Part shown: piece after piece, positions 1-12,956 of the stretch
How the letters are laid out: each line of letters begins with the position of its first letter
Numbering within the stretch: position 1 is the first letter of the stretch
Source of the DNA: Kryptolebias marmoratus
Taxonomy: Eukaryota; Chordata; Actinopteri; Cyprinodontiformes; Rivulidae
Assembly: GCF_001649575.2 (NCBI RefSeq)
Contig: NC_051440.1
Span: 19,344,342-19,408,341 of the forward strand
DNA length: 64,000 nucleotides
Direction of reading: 5' to 3'
Program-made: the position numbers and the translations under genes
Notes under the pieces: generated by a model
Database searches by the model: none
The model's input: only the letters and a program-made list of their open reading frames with translations
Told to the model about the DNA's origin: nothing

Positions 1-883
1 CAAATACAGGCTGTCTTGGTCATGTTTTTTTTTTTTCTTAACTTGATGTTCTGTAGGAACTAATTTCAATAGTGTTCTTTGCAGCTACTCTTCCTCTTCT
101 TTCATAGAGGCATAGAGGTCATCTCTTTGGCATGAATCAGATAATATGTTTACATGCTCATGAATCTGCTGACAGTAAGTTAATTAAGGCCTTAGTCTGA
201 ATGAAGCAATGCTTCATACACAAAATTACCTTATTACGTTAACCTAAAGAAGGTCATATTGGATGTAAGCAATAATCAAATCAAGCAATCAGTATTTCAT
301 TCGTATTTTAGTCACATTTTGTCAAATTATATAAAGCTTACCTGTGTGAATGAAGTTGTCATGCCACATGGCAATACACACTGCCCTAGTCTTTAACATA
401 ATTACACCAGAATATGATGAGTAAAAAGCAGGTATAATTTTAGCAGGAAAAAAAAAAAACTAAAGTAAACTCAATGTTTTGCTGGATATTGATGTAACAA
501 AGTAACAAAGACTTTGGACACATAACATCACACTGGTGTAGGGGAACATAATGTGCAGGGCAGCTAATGTTATTGACCAAACTATTCTCTGTAACAATTT
601 AAATACCTTAACTGGAATATTGAGTTCAATAGATGCAATATTGTAAGCATGTTAAACTAGCTACTGTGTTTCTTTTTTATGGAATGGCACATTTAACATC
701 TTGTGTACTTGCCAAAAGTGCAGTTTGGGAAAAAAAGAGAGGAAAAACAGTGATTTCTTTTTTTGTAGCTCAACTTGTTTTGTTTGATTGGCTTTCAAAA
801 CTATTGTGTTGTTTTCACATAACCGGGTGTTACTATGTGATTATATTTTATTTATTTTTTAGTATATTGTTAACTGTGAGTAG
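1..883. other. AT-rich non-coding DNA, nothing specific
   Basis: No splice-bounded open frame, RNA gene or recognisable repeat is visible. The only frame (633-896, 87 codons) is rich in Phe, Leu and Cys, as expected from translating T-rich DNA, and is not supported. Confidence 0.6.
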
Positions 884-1150
884 AATGGTGGTGTAGAGAT
901 CAGCGCTATCACCTCACAACAAAAAAGTCTTGCTCAAATGTTCAAATTACGCCTGGGGCCTTTTCTGTGTTAAAAAATTTCTTATCTTCCTGGGTAAGTA
1001 GGGGCTTTCACAAGATACTGTGTCTTATTCCCACAGTTGGGATGAAATTATGTCCATATGTCGTGTGTGGCTGTGTGCATATGTGTTATCTGTCTTGTTT
1101 GTTTTGGTGTTTGACCCTGTGGTGGACTGGAGACCAGTTTAATGTGTGAG
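884..1150 (+). mobile_element. Decayed tRNA-like SINE copy (fish family)
   Basis: The order of recognisable pieces matches a common teleost SINE of the DANA/mermaid type. First comes a 'GGTGGTGTAGAGATCAGCGC' head, then a 'cctcacaacaaaaaagtc' block, then a box-B-like GTTCAAATTAC at 940-950, then the 'ggccttttctgtgtt' segment. A 'ccctgtggtggactggagac' segment follows near 1116-1135. Every piece carries many substitutions and CpG decay, so this is an old copy. The assignment comes from recalled family sequence. The exact subfamily and the 3' end are uncertain. A frame at 967-1149 lies wholly inside it and is not a gene. Confidence 0.6.
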
Positions 1151-4100
1151 CAGTTTAACAGTTTAATTATTCTATTTTTTTACACAATTATTGATTTTTT
1201 ATTTATTTTTTCTTTCTGTCAGCCTGTCTTCTGCACCAATGAAACCATTTCATATTGAGGGGCACAAAAACAAAAAGGGAATACCAAAAGCATTTCACTG
1301 ACACATTTCTCTATTTTGGGTGTCAGAATATTAGATGAAAAGTTGGCACAGGTCATCATGTCATAAAATTCTATCTCTGTCACAAAACTGACTCGGTTTC
1401 ACAGACAGGAAGTGAACTTGCCAAACAAACTTCGGGCAACCTTTCATCATATAACCTTTAGGTCTTTTCCACAGGCAGCGGTACATACGGCAGGATGTCA
1501 AAGCCACTCTTCAGCTATCTGTTTTACTAAAGACAGTGGTACAGAAACAACTGGGAAAGCATGATCCTTATAATACCTGAACTGATTTACTCTTTAAATG
1601 TCAAACAACAGTTCAGTCAAGATTTAGAGGGATGAAGACAGTAGAACTGTTTGGGCAATTGTTAGCTAAAAAAAATAAAAGTGTTACTTCACTTTGATAG
1701 GACAAACTCCATCACCATTTTAATTACCAGAGTATTTCCACCATGTTTTTTTTACAAATATGTTACATTTTACAACAATAATTTTAATTAATTCATAATT
1801 TTGTTTAAAGCTCTGATTGATGTTAAATGTTCATACAAGTGATTTCCCACTAATAAGCTCTTAAGGTCCCAAAATATGTTCCAACTCAGTATGTGAGTTT
1901 AAGTATTTTTATTCCTTTTTTGATGACTCAGAATAACTAAAATACCAGTAAACATAAAACAAAAAAATGCTAAGCACAGATGAGTTCTTCCTGTTTTATG
2001 GCTCAGTTTGTGTGTTTGCCATCAGACAAGAGGGACATATTTGGCCCACTGACGCCACTTGGATTCCCTGGAGTCAGCTTGGCTCTAAATGCAGTGTGAA
2101 AATGGGTGCAGATTAAAGCTTAATTAGTCAAGGCAATTGCAGAATCCCACTGTACATGTTGTTTCCTTCATTTGCTATTTGTCTATCTCCCTCAAAAAAT
2201 GTATATATGAAAGCAGAATAAAATGCATACAGGAGCAGAAATAAATTGCTCACAAGATACAGGGTGGATTATACACAAAGGAAAATGCACACTGCGCCAG
2301 ATAAGTCTTAAAATTAATGTTACAAAGACCTCCAAGGATGGAACATTGTTTTTTTGTGTTACCATTTATAATCTGAAGAAGCCTTACATCAACCTTTACT
2401 TGATTTACATAATACTATTCACTGTAAAATATGATACATACATTTACATGTTGTTGTTTTTTGGTTTGTTTGTTTTGTTTTTCTTTTCTTGTCCACCCTA
2501 CGCATTTAAAGAGAAACGTACCTCAGATATAGATAGATATATAGATATAGAGCTGGTCATGTTTTTATCAGATGCATGTTACTAAATGTGTTCTAATAAA
2601 AGTATGAAATAGGTCAGAAGAATGATCATTTATTCAAACTTTTAGTATTAAGATAAAAAACATGTGATGCCACAATTTGAATGCCATAAATCTAACAATT
2701 ATGGTTTAGCACATAAACATAAAAACGATTAATCAAACTTTTGTTTTAGCATCACATGGATTGATGTGATGTGAAAAAAAGTTGTGAAATTTGAGCTCAA
2801 GTTCTCTTGTTTTTAGTTTCTCAGGGCATTTTGCTTAACATCATACACTCCTCCACTGGTGACAGAAAATACCCAGTGGCACACTTTGCAATTTGCCATG
2901 TATTTACTGTCTCCCACGCAGACACTGGTGGTATTTAGCTTCCTGTTCTTTGTGATACTTTTGCAAACTCTTGCATTTGACAGGAGAGCTTGAAGAGAAG
3001 GCAGAAGCCGTTTTTAAATCTGAGGCTGACTCCCACCACATGCCAGCAACTGCTCTTTTGTACATGGTAACAGCCAAAGTACACATATAGACAGATACAA
3101 ATATAGCATCACACACCCAGAATAAAATGGCAAAAAAGGGACAGAGAGCACCCTTCCTGCTTATGTAACTAAATTTGATGCTTTATCTTCTTTAGGGAAA
3201 TCTCTTCAACTCCTGACTCATAACACACCAGGGATTTTTATCTAAACCTCACTTCCATGTGTACACTGTTTTTGAGAGAAGGTTTTCATCCTCATGCTCA
3301 TGTATTTCTCTAAGCACAAGAATTAACTGGAAAGTTTGGAAACAAAAGCTGTCACTGAACCAATTGAATATGTTTATCTATATTTCGAATACATTATGTG
3401 CAAACAGTACAAAACCTTACTTTTAGTCTTCCATTGTTGTCAACTTAATATTCTAAGAAAATATTACATTATACTTTGAACCAGAAAACACAAAGGCATA
3501 TTATCTTAATTGCCTAATTTATGATGAACTAAAGTCTCTAGTTTCAGCACTCAGCTGCCATCTTGAAAATGACATTTACATCAGCCAGCTAAAACAAAGT
3601 CCCTATCTAAAGAAATGGATAGAGACTAATCAACATAAGCTCAGTGCCTTAAAAAGTGTGATGTTTTCACTTCAAAATAATGTTTAAAAGGCTTACATGA
3701 GGAAAATATAACCATATAATATTCTGTCTGACACTATAGAATTGGCAAACAGATTTTCATTGACAATGAATGAATAGATGTCTTCCATTGTTCAGTTCAG
3801 TTGTTATGGGTGACTGATTTCCCTCCATTGTCTATGTGGAGGACGCTTGTCCTGAACTGGGTTGCCTCCTTGACTCAACCAAGGGTAGGAAAAAGAAGAT
3901 AGGAAATTGAATGGGTTTGTTTTTTCTTCTCTTTCTGTCTGTCTGTTTATCTGTCTTTTGTTCCAGGTAATGGTCATTAAACTGATTTCTGAAGGCATGA
4001 ATGGTAATTTATTTTGTCACCTACTGGTTTTCTTTCAAATGTTGATATATAATTTTGGGATGTTTCTGCAGTTCCCACTGGTGTGTGAACAGAACTTGAA

Positions 4101-5579
4101 GCAAATTGTAAAAACTGCATACAAGTGCTTTATGCAGCCTTATGGATCAGCTGGCTAATAGTTGTGTTGATAATGTAGAGTATGGAGTATAAATTACTCT
4201 ATTATACAGTTTAGAAGTAATTTGTGTTTTCAATTATTGTTCCATTTTCTATCTCAGCATTTTATATGCAAGAAATATATTTTAAAAAATGAGTGCACTT
4301 TTTTTAAGTAATGCTTCACAGTTGGAGTTACGAATTTTAAATACAATTGATGGAGAAGAATAACTGTTGTGGAGGCGTCCTAATTATTCCACAGCTGGTT
4401 ATTTTAAAATGCATGAGTGCAGTGTGGAACTTATTGCCTCATGCTTAGCTTGTTGCTTCTTGTCACCCTGTAGAAAAATTCTCATGTAAATCTTTTGTAT
4501 TTTTCCAGTTTACGTGTAAAAGTGCACATGGTGTTCTTTTCTATACAGTATTGTAAAATCGACACAGTATTTCTTTTAGTTAATTTAACACATTTTAAAT
4601 GTGACGCCACTGTGGTCCTTGATTACAGCTACTCATGCTGGTCATCTTAGTCCTAGGTCCAAGCATTGCAAGATAAAACTAGCTTAGTCTGACTACTCAG
4701 GCTCTGATGGACTGTTGTTAGCAACAATTAATCTGTTGTTTTCCGTATATGAGGCTAACAATCAGTTTTTTTAACAATTCTTGATGAATCCTTACACCAG
4801 TCTTTACTTTAAAATACTGTATCTGGATGTGATGTAATTATACAGTTGGTGTATTAGAAACTTTGAAAACTACAAAGTTTTAATGCTTGCTGTAAAACTT
4901 TAAGCCTTATGAAAGTTAACCTCTTTTTAAAAAAAAAGGTTTACTTGAAAAACACTGCTAGCAAAACTCATTCAAACAACAGCAGTGAAGGTGACCCCTG
5001 AACAGCAGGGCAGACACTGCAGTGTCAGTGCTTCAAACACAATTTAACCTAAAAAAGAAAAAGAAAAAAAATCTGATTATCCTGCTTCATCCACATTGTG
5101 TTCTTTTGTCAAAAAGTCATTTGGAGATACATTTGTGGGTAATGCTACAATTAGTGATGCATTTTGCATTTAATTTGACCTAAAACGAGGTTCTGTCAGA
5201 GCAAAAGCAATATGAGCACTTGGGTTGTGCAGGCCAGTAAAAGATGAAATCACTTTGACCATGATTTGAATTGCTGATGAGGAAGGCCTTTATCCAGGTT
5301 TGGCAGCAATCTAGAAGCTGTTATTTAGTTTTAAAACTGAATGCTGTTTTACTTCTTTTAATTATATTTTAACTTACCTAACTCCTAATATGTTCACTGT
5401 AGATTATTAGTCTTCTTCACAATTCATAAGCCAACTCTCCAACTATGCATGTGTCAGAGTAATCTTACAGTTTACTGTTAATGACTCTTTTGTAATTGAT
5501 AATGTTGGCAATTACATGAGTGCCTTCCTTGTTCTATTCATTATCCACAACAACAAACCTCTAATAGCTCATTCACTGG
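1151..5579. other. AT-rich non-coding DNA
   Basis: No coding or RNA feature can be supported. Small frames (2223-2585, 2904-3116, 3804-3998, 3907-4158) have no domain and no protein-like composition, and no consistent splice context. A short imperfect GATA stretch lies near 2527-2550. Homopolymer A and T runs are frequent. Confidence 0.6.
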
Positions 5580-5580
5580 N
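5580..5580. other. Single ambiguous base
   Basis: One N sits between 'ctgg' and a run of six G. This is probably an unresolved homopolymer length in the assembly. Confidence 0.9.
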
Positions 5581-5599
5581 GGGGGGAATGGTTGAGAGT

Positions 5600-5900
5600 G
5601 GTGCTGCACTCTATTCCTCTCTCTGTCACTATTTATAGCCCAAACAATTAAGCTGAGAAGACCTTCATTAGCCTGCTGCTATTCAGCGGGACCCTGAGTC
5701 GCCTTGCCAGCCAGCCAAACAGGTGTTCCTTAATAATCACTGCTGAATTGCCAGCAACACTGGTTTGCGATTTTCACTCCATATGTTTCAAGCTGTTAGT
5801 AGTCCTCTACTGAGATATAAATGACTTTCTAAGCCTCATTACGATATCTTACAGTACTTACATGTTGATGCCGGCTGGCAGACCGGCCTTAATGCAGGAT
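5600..5900. promoter_or_regulatory. Candidate conserved non-coding element
   Basis: This block is less AT-rich than its surroundings and lacks the homopolymers and simple repeats common elsewhere. It holds homeodomain-like ATTA/TTAAT cores (for example 'cttaataatcac' near 5729) mixed with GC-balanced words. No open frame explains it. That texture is typical of vertebrate developmental enhancers, but conservation cannot be seen from one sequence, so this is an inference only. Confidence 0.25.
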
Positions 5901-8900
5901 ACATTGATAATATTAGCAACATTCTACAAGACTATCAATACAATACAAATAAAAGTAGTCTGTAATATTATATCACTTATCCCTTTTACTGACTTAGTAT
6001 TTACTCCAAGTTTGTTTGCTTCACACTGAAAGGCACATACTGTATTTGTATGTGCATGCTACAACTGCTGAATTTCTGTGGCATGAAAAGCCTGTTTGGC
6101 AATTTTAGAACATAATCATTCATTTTAAAATGATATATTTTTTGGTGTTATTCTCCTAAACCATTGATTAATTGGTTTAACCCTTAGGCTAAAGTATCCT
6201 AGCAGGACTTCAAAGAGAGTTATTTTCCCCTATGAGACTTCAAGATGTTGTGCATGCTAATATTTTAATTAAACAGTGTCAACTGCAAGGGATGTGAAGC
6301 CTGACCAGTACATATTAATACACATACATGCATGATGCAAGTACATCTGTAAAGTATTGGTGAATATATGCATTTTTGGAATAAACTCAAGGTGAATTGA
6401 TTTTTTACATGGTTGCCAGACAAAATGAGTGTATTTTATTATAGGATAAATAGTTTGAAAAAAGCTTTGTTTAAAAAATAAAGAAAATAAGTTAAAACTG
6501 TGTAGCTATTTGTGTAAGAAGAATATACTTTTTGTTCAACTTGTTTTCTGGTGCCATACTTGCTGTGTAGCAGTATTTTATTTATCAATTTCTTCAGTAC
6601 TACTACTATAGAACTGAAATGAGTGCAGTGCACTAAAATTAAATAGCAACAGGCAGTCTAAAACACTGATTAGAACTTCCGATGCTGCAAGTAAACCACA
6701 ATGCAGTTTTCTTCAGACTAATCTAATGAACCAACTAATATTCCTGAAGAAAATCCTAAAGTAGGGGATGTGATTTAATTTAAGTGTGCAACTGCATGTG
6801 CACAATTCTAATTTAACAAAAGGTGTTCTTGTATCCTTTACTCTTTACTTTTAATTGTTTTATTTTTTGTTTTCAATCTACAGTATAAGTACCATTAAGC
6901 TATAATGCTGAAAATATGTTTTGCTGATCAAAGTTGAGTTACTGAAAAAGTGCTAAACACAATAAAATGGCTGCCATTTTTTTTTTAAATTTTGCCCTGT
7001 GCCTCATTGTTTTTGTTAAATGTGAACCAGGAGTTGTGAAAATATACCGGAATTTCACTGTTTCTGAAAGGTCATTCTTTTAATAATTAGTCTCACTGAA
7101 TTATGATGAATTGCAGGACTGTTCCTTAGCTTTGTTGTTTAGTACTGCATGAAATCGCTAGAATCACATCAATCAAACCTCCAATTAAACGGCATTGTAT
7201 GGGGATTGAAGGGTGAAACATTGTGTTTTGCATCAGCTTTTCACTGCATATGTTTCTTTAATAGAACTAATGGTTGGTAGTGTGTCAAAATACAATCAGT
7301 ATCTTATTTGCCACAGTCTAAAGATACACAACCTTATCTGCTATCATTTGGCCCATTAATTATACACAATATTTATAGGTGGTGAAATGAACAGAAATCA
7401 TGTATAGTTGGAATACAATACTTTTCTTTAATGAAAGTTCATCAATAGTAATCAAAAGGCTGGACAGATGGAGAACTATTGTTTTGACTTATTGTTAAAC
7501 AAATGGTTGTTCACACCTTAGATGGCATTTATTGCAACACTGACCTCCACTTGATTCACTTTAACGAATATAAAAACCTCTCAGAGATTTATTTTTGCTT
7601 TTATTTTAAACTCTAGCAGCCCTAAATGCCTATTCTGTTAAGCCATTAGGGTGGCACCCTTTTCAAAAACTTGCAATCATATAAGACTTTTTGACACATT
7701 TTGCAATTACATTTTTATACTCTTCAGCATATATCTTTATACCAGGATTAAATGTAATATGGAAGAAGCTTGTTAGCACTCCCACACTCTGGACCACTGA
7801 CACATGTACTGGAATTATATCAGTATAACCTGTTTTACCACAAAAATGTTACAATGTTGGTCTCTTGGCAGACCCCAAATAGATTTAGGGTTTTCTGGGT
7901 GCTCCTGGTATCTTTTTGCATTAATTTTAGGAATGTTCACTTGCAGCTAACTATTTGGGTTCAGTTGTCAAAAATACTTTAATTGACCATGACTATGGTA
8001 TATCTGTACCTACTTGGTACCTACAGTAAATAATTCATCTCATTTGTTCACCCCATTGTACCTAATAAGGCTTGTTCTTGCTGATTTTGCTGCCTTCAAC
8101 AAGATGATGCAAATTGTCAGTTATAAGTCTTAACATAAATTTTAACATGATTTACCTTGAGTTACTGCTTGTATGACTGAAGTAAAAGAGTCTGCTATTA
8201 GTCAATTGGTACTGTTTGCTGTGAAACTAAATAGGTGAATCTAGTCCTATCACAATATTCTTTCAGCTCATCAATCCTCTAAAGAAGTGTAATATGTGTT
8301 TTGTTGTTGCTGTGTTTTTCCATTGGAAAATTCAGATTTGAGGTGGGTTATTATATATTGTTTTGTTTTTTTTTCTTTTTTGTTGTTTTTGCTTTCTGGG
8401 GAAAAAAAGAACTAAAATGCATAGCAAAAACAATCATAGCATATTAATTACAGCTAAACATATAATGTCATTTTTAACATTGCAAATGAGAGTGCTGGCT
8501 GCAGTCCTCCACAGTAGCTGTGCCAAAAGCCAGGAGATGACAAGCTGCCAGAGGTTTTAGAAATACTGCAATGGCATGACACCGATTCATCCAATTTGGC
8601 TCTGGTTTATTTGCTATCTCATCAAGTAGTGATAGAATACCATTACCATTTGTTGTGCATTTTGAAGTTGATTCTGGCATGCTAAGATTGTCCTATCCAT
8701 GTGGATATTTCATATAAATTAATGAATCTTTAATAAACATCTATTTAGTGACTGGCCATGAAAGTATAGTACTTGTGCAAAAATTAAAAGCATAAATGAG
8801 CCAAAACAAAATACGTAAAACTATTTAAAAGGGTAAAAAATAAACAAACAAAAAACAATTACTATATAAATTACAGTATATATACTATATAATAATGTAC

Positions 8901-9120
8901 AAAACACACTGTTTTTATTTATGCACACTGGTTTCAATTATTACATATAATGATTTGTGCAAACCACTTACCTTTACCAAATAAAAAAATAATTCACAGG
9001 GTTTACTGTTTCAGATGTCAGATGACATTTTCTCATCTTTAACATAAAGCTCTCACAATTGAAACTTTGCCAAATTATATCATTTATGCAGATTAGATTT
9101 TTGTTTTGTGTTTATTTTTA

Positions 9121-9122
<2 letters not shown>
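5901..9122. other. AT-rich non-coding DNA
   Basis: Nothing recognisable. The frames at 6439-6633, 7770-7982, 8363-8560 and 8474-8680 are short, overlap T-rich or A-rich DNA and show no domain. Confidence 0.6.

Positions 9123-9153
<31 letters not shown>
9123..9153. repeat. (TA)n microsatellite
   Basis: An uninterrupted alternating TA tract of 31 bp. Confidence 0.97.
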
Positions 9154-9157
<4 letters not shown>

Positions 9158-9659
9158 TTCCTAAAGCATGCATCTTGCCCATTATGAAAACTGTCAGGTG
9201 TTTTTACGGGGGTTGAAAATAGTTAATTTGATTGGACATTATGAAAGCCAGCCCAAACTTCATCTGCTGCTAATATATTCCTCCCACTAACAATGCATTC
9301 AGTCCACTTCATTCCCTTGTCAGGATTGCAGCACTTCGTGCCAGAACTGTACTTAACTCCAGTTACCAAAATTAGATGGCCACATACACTTGTCATATTT
9401 TCTATAAACATTCCTAGAACTGTCCTCTTTATCATTATTTGACACATTTATAGGAAAGTGAGCAATACACAACAGGAATTATGTGAGCCACTTGTCCAAA
9501 GCTCTAATAAACAAATTAGAATATACTGTTTAAATATTAGACTTTAATATGCTTTAAAAAAATGAAATTTGTCTTCCTAAAAATATTGGAATATCCAAAT
9601 TTCTTCTGAAATTAAAAATGGAATTTTATAATCAGCTAAAGGTGAAAGGATGACAATAT
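9154..9659. other. Non-coding, nothing specific
   Basis: AT-rich sequence. The minus-strand frame 9223-9447 (74 codons) has no recognisable domain and no flanking splice signals that I trust. Confidence 0.55.
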
Positions 9660-10010
9660 TTTGGGCGGTGTCTGTATGTGTGTGTCTGCCTGTGCTTGTT
9701 TAGTTAGTAAAAGATCTTCTGAACCAGTAGATGGAATTGACATAAAACTTTCAGGAAGTAATCATTAGATGTACATCTATAACAGATTAACTTTTGGAAT
9801 TAAACCGAATTCAAGATGGTCACCACAGCTGATCAGCCTCAGCCAACACAAACTGGCTACAACTCAATTTTACAGATGCTGGCTAAAGTTTGATGTAATA
9901 CTATCTGAAACTCATTCTTAACACTTACACACATAAGATCTTGCAATATATTCCACATAACATAATTTAGAAGATATGACCCAAACGGCTTTTTGTCATA
10001 ATATGATTTA
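9660..10010 (+). repeat. Fish interspersed repeat, class uncertain
   Basis: The block starts with a GT-rich 'gtctgtatgtgtgtgtctg' stretch. It then runs through 'gaaccagtagatgg', 'cataaaactttcagg', 'cattagatgtacatctat', 'aacttttggaatta' and 'aagatggtcaccacagctga'. I recognise this word order from a repeat seen widely in teleost genomes, with a cluster of matching segments over about 350 bp. No terminal inverted repeats or target duplication are evident, so the class (DNA transposon, LTR or LINE 3' part) stays open. Confidence 0.5.
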
Positions 10011-12308
10011 AATTTAAAACTAACAACTTGTTTTTTTCAATGATTCTGTTCTTATATACATTGCAGACATTGCATCATCATTCTATGACCAATGTTCTTA
10101 TAATTTATTTATGTTTTCTGTATGTTTACCATCTGCATTGGTGAAAGAATATTATTTCTAATGGTCTGTCTACGTTCTTCGTGCCTATAGAGGTGATAAG
10201 TGATAACACCCACATTAATAAGCTGATTCTGCCATTCATTCAATGACTATCTATCTGCAGAATTAGACTCATTTAAATGGAGCTGTCAGTCTTCGATGTC
10301 AGTATAATTATGATGAAATACTAATCAGGGCAGACTTGACCTGTGCAGTCATGCCCACTCTCTCTAATGTCTACTCCAGATGACAGCAGGAGCAAGGTAT
10401 GCTGAAGGAAGAAACTTTTTTTCTGCATAAAAACAGAGAAGTGGCATCTTCCAAGAACATCAAGACTCAAAACATGCCTCATTTATTGTAGGATTTATAG
10501 CAACAATCTTGTCAATGTTCAAAAAGGTTGTATCTGTTGAAAATAAAAGTAAATGTATGTGTCCAGCTTCATGTCTAACTTTGTTTGTTTGTTTGTTTGT
10601 TTTGTTTCAGCCACCCATGTCAGAATTTCTGAACATCCCTGAACACTTAACCTAATTAAATAGCTTAAAGTTAATTAAGCATATTTATTTTCATTAGCTA
10701 CAACCCTGATTACCAAACTGTGACATGGAAAACAGCATGTGATGGTAATGTATAAGTAACACTGTCACATGTCTGTCAGTGAATCTTGTGACTATATTTT
10801 TACAGAGTTTTGTGAAAATTTCCATTTTTGTGAGGCTAAGTTTCAAATGATTATGGACTACACTTGTTCATGCCATAGTGAACACAATTATTTAATGGCA
10901 CAATTTAGAAACTGCATGTACAATATGTGCATACTAAATAGATTTGAGAAACAAAAAAGCCATATTACGGTTTGAATCATGTATCTCTGATTTCATTTAC
11001 TGGAAACATTTGCAGTATTTAGTGACAAGGGGAATACATTAGATTTTTTCTAGCAAAATTTAATACAGTAAATCAGAAGCCTGGCATCCATGGTGATAAT
11101 CACCAGGAATAAACCTCACTTTTGACTCACCTGTTTGTGTGTAAAAACCATGAACTGTGGATGTGTAAAAAGTCCCATCATCCCACTTTATTTTCACAAA
11201 CTTTAAAAAAAAGATAGGTAAACCTTTCTATCTGAATTAAAAAGAAATCAATGAATAAAAGCACAACAGAGTACCTGATCAAAACAAAACAACAACAAAA
11301 AAGCATCCTGTCAAATATACAGATGCATCAGGAAGACACATGTGTGAGGGTCACTTCCCTTATTTTTTCCTTAAGCTCCATGACAGCTTGTGGTACTTCT
11401 CATTTTTCTGTTCAACAGAGGAGAATGTTACAAGAACAGCTGCAAGTCTTTTTTAGATGAAAAGTTACTTATAAAATCTGAATTTTCTGGGAGTTGAACA
11501 TAACAGGTCGGACTTAATGTCAAAAAGTAAGCAATTAAATGTTTTATACATGTTTTATTACAATGAGCAACCTTAAATAAAAAGACATGTAAATCTAGAA
11601 AAAAAAGTATTTTATGTTGTTCAAACTTATCACTGTTGTAACATGAGCTGACAGGAGTAGACTTAGGTAAAAGCCAATTGTCGATCACTCTAGGGGTTCA
11701 CCAGCATTCTTCTGTTTCTCACTTGTTTTTGAGGCTGTCCCTATTGTTTTCCTTGTTCAATTATATATGGCACATATGCTTGCTACAGAGACTAATGTTT
11801 TTGGTGTGGGGTTTGTGCTGGATTAGCCATCAAAAGCATGGCTCACAGTCTATTGTTCAGCACTGGCACGCTCAGTTCCCCATAGGGCTGCTCATTTAGA
11901 GCAGTTTCTGTTTGTAACAAGAAAACAGAAACACTATTATGTGATTTTGTATTAATTTGACAAAATGTGTTGAATGTGTGCTGTTATAAGGCACATTGAC
12001 ATAAAGGTACAATCTGAACAACAATCTACAATATGAGTGATGATTGCAATATTGCACAGCTCAGCCACAATTATTAATGTATTTGATCTAAGCAGGCATG
12101 TTGTATGATGCTATGAGATCTGACATACATGTTTTTTTTAATCAAAACAATTCTGTGTGAATAAATCAGTTATTTCAAGTGATTATATTGTAATGGTAGG
12201 TTTTCATCAGTTGAACTAAATGAAGTATGTTTACGCTGATTTTGGATCATGCAAATAATTTCATTATGCATGAATGAATACTTTTTCTAATGTCTTAATC
12301 AGTAGCAA
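10011..12308. other. AT-rich non-coding DNA with a short (GTTT)n
   Basis: A GTTT-type repeat at 10580-10607 is followed directly by 'CAG', which looks like a splice acceptor by composition only. Frames at 10769-10975, 11251-11460, 11428-11688 and 11678-11899 carry no domain and are not supported. Confidence 0.55.
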
Positions 12309-12566
12309 TTAGCAGTATTTCATCATCACCTCACTGCTTTGAGAATCACAAGTGGCATCGAGGGTTGTGCACACTGGTTCATCACAACATGCTCTCTCAG
12401 GGGTACAACACTTGTCCAGCTTCTCAGAGGCCCTGATTGCATACAAACAGACAATGGTGTCGTCTAAATGTGTGTACAATGCTCCTCTTATCTCAACAGG
12501 CCTGTGGGTAACAGGAGTACAGCTGAAGTAAATAGAAGACACCCACCTCTCGTGCTCCACTCCCAT
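12309..12566 (-). other. Unsupported Cys-rich open frame, 85 codons
   Basis: This minus-strand frame has nine cysteines in 85 residues, eight of them in the last half, including two CC pairs spaced CC-x5-CC. An AG that could act as an acceptor lies inside it, after 'ctgttacccacag' on the minus strand. The base composition is more balanced than its neighbours. I do not recognise a family. There is no signal peptide. It could be a decayed exon, part of a repeat, or chance. Confidence 0.12.
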
Positions 12567-12956
12567 AAGACACTGTCAACTGTATATGGTGTACACGATT
12601 CTCAGCATGTTTGCTCCATAATTATAGTAATGTGTAATTATAACTGATATAATTAGAGGTTAAGCAAGACTAAACAAGAGGCAAGAACCTGAAACTCTGA
12701 AAGTAGAGTAGAAATATTTGAGAATGTCATGGGGGGACATATCTGGTTAGACATTGCATTTTAATTTTCATTTTGCAACATGAACTTGCCACACACACAT
12801 ACGCAAGCTTGACTTTGAATAGACAGTAACACGACCACAACTTTATAACAATATCTAAAATGATTATGTTAGAAACGGGCAATAATATCAGATAATAACA
12901 GATATTTAAATGAAGACAAAACTGTTAGTGTAAAGTTTAATAGAAGTTTTACTTAC

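Noticed and set aside
10580..10610. (GTTT)n followed by CAG as a splice acceptor
   Set aside because: A T-rich repeat ending in CAG mimics an acceptor; no plausible exon follows.
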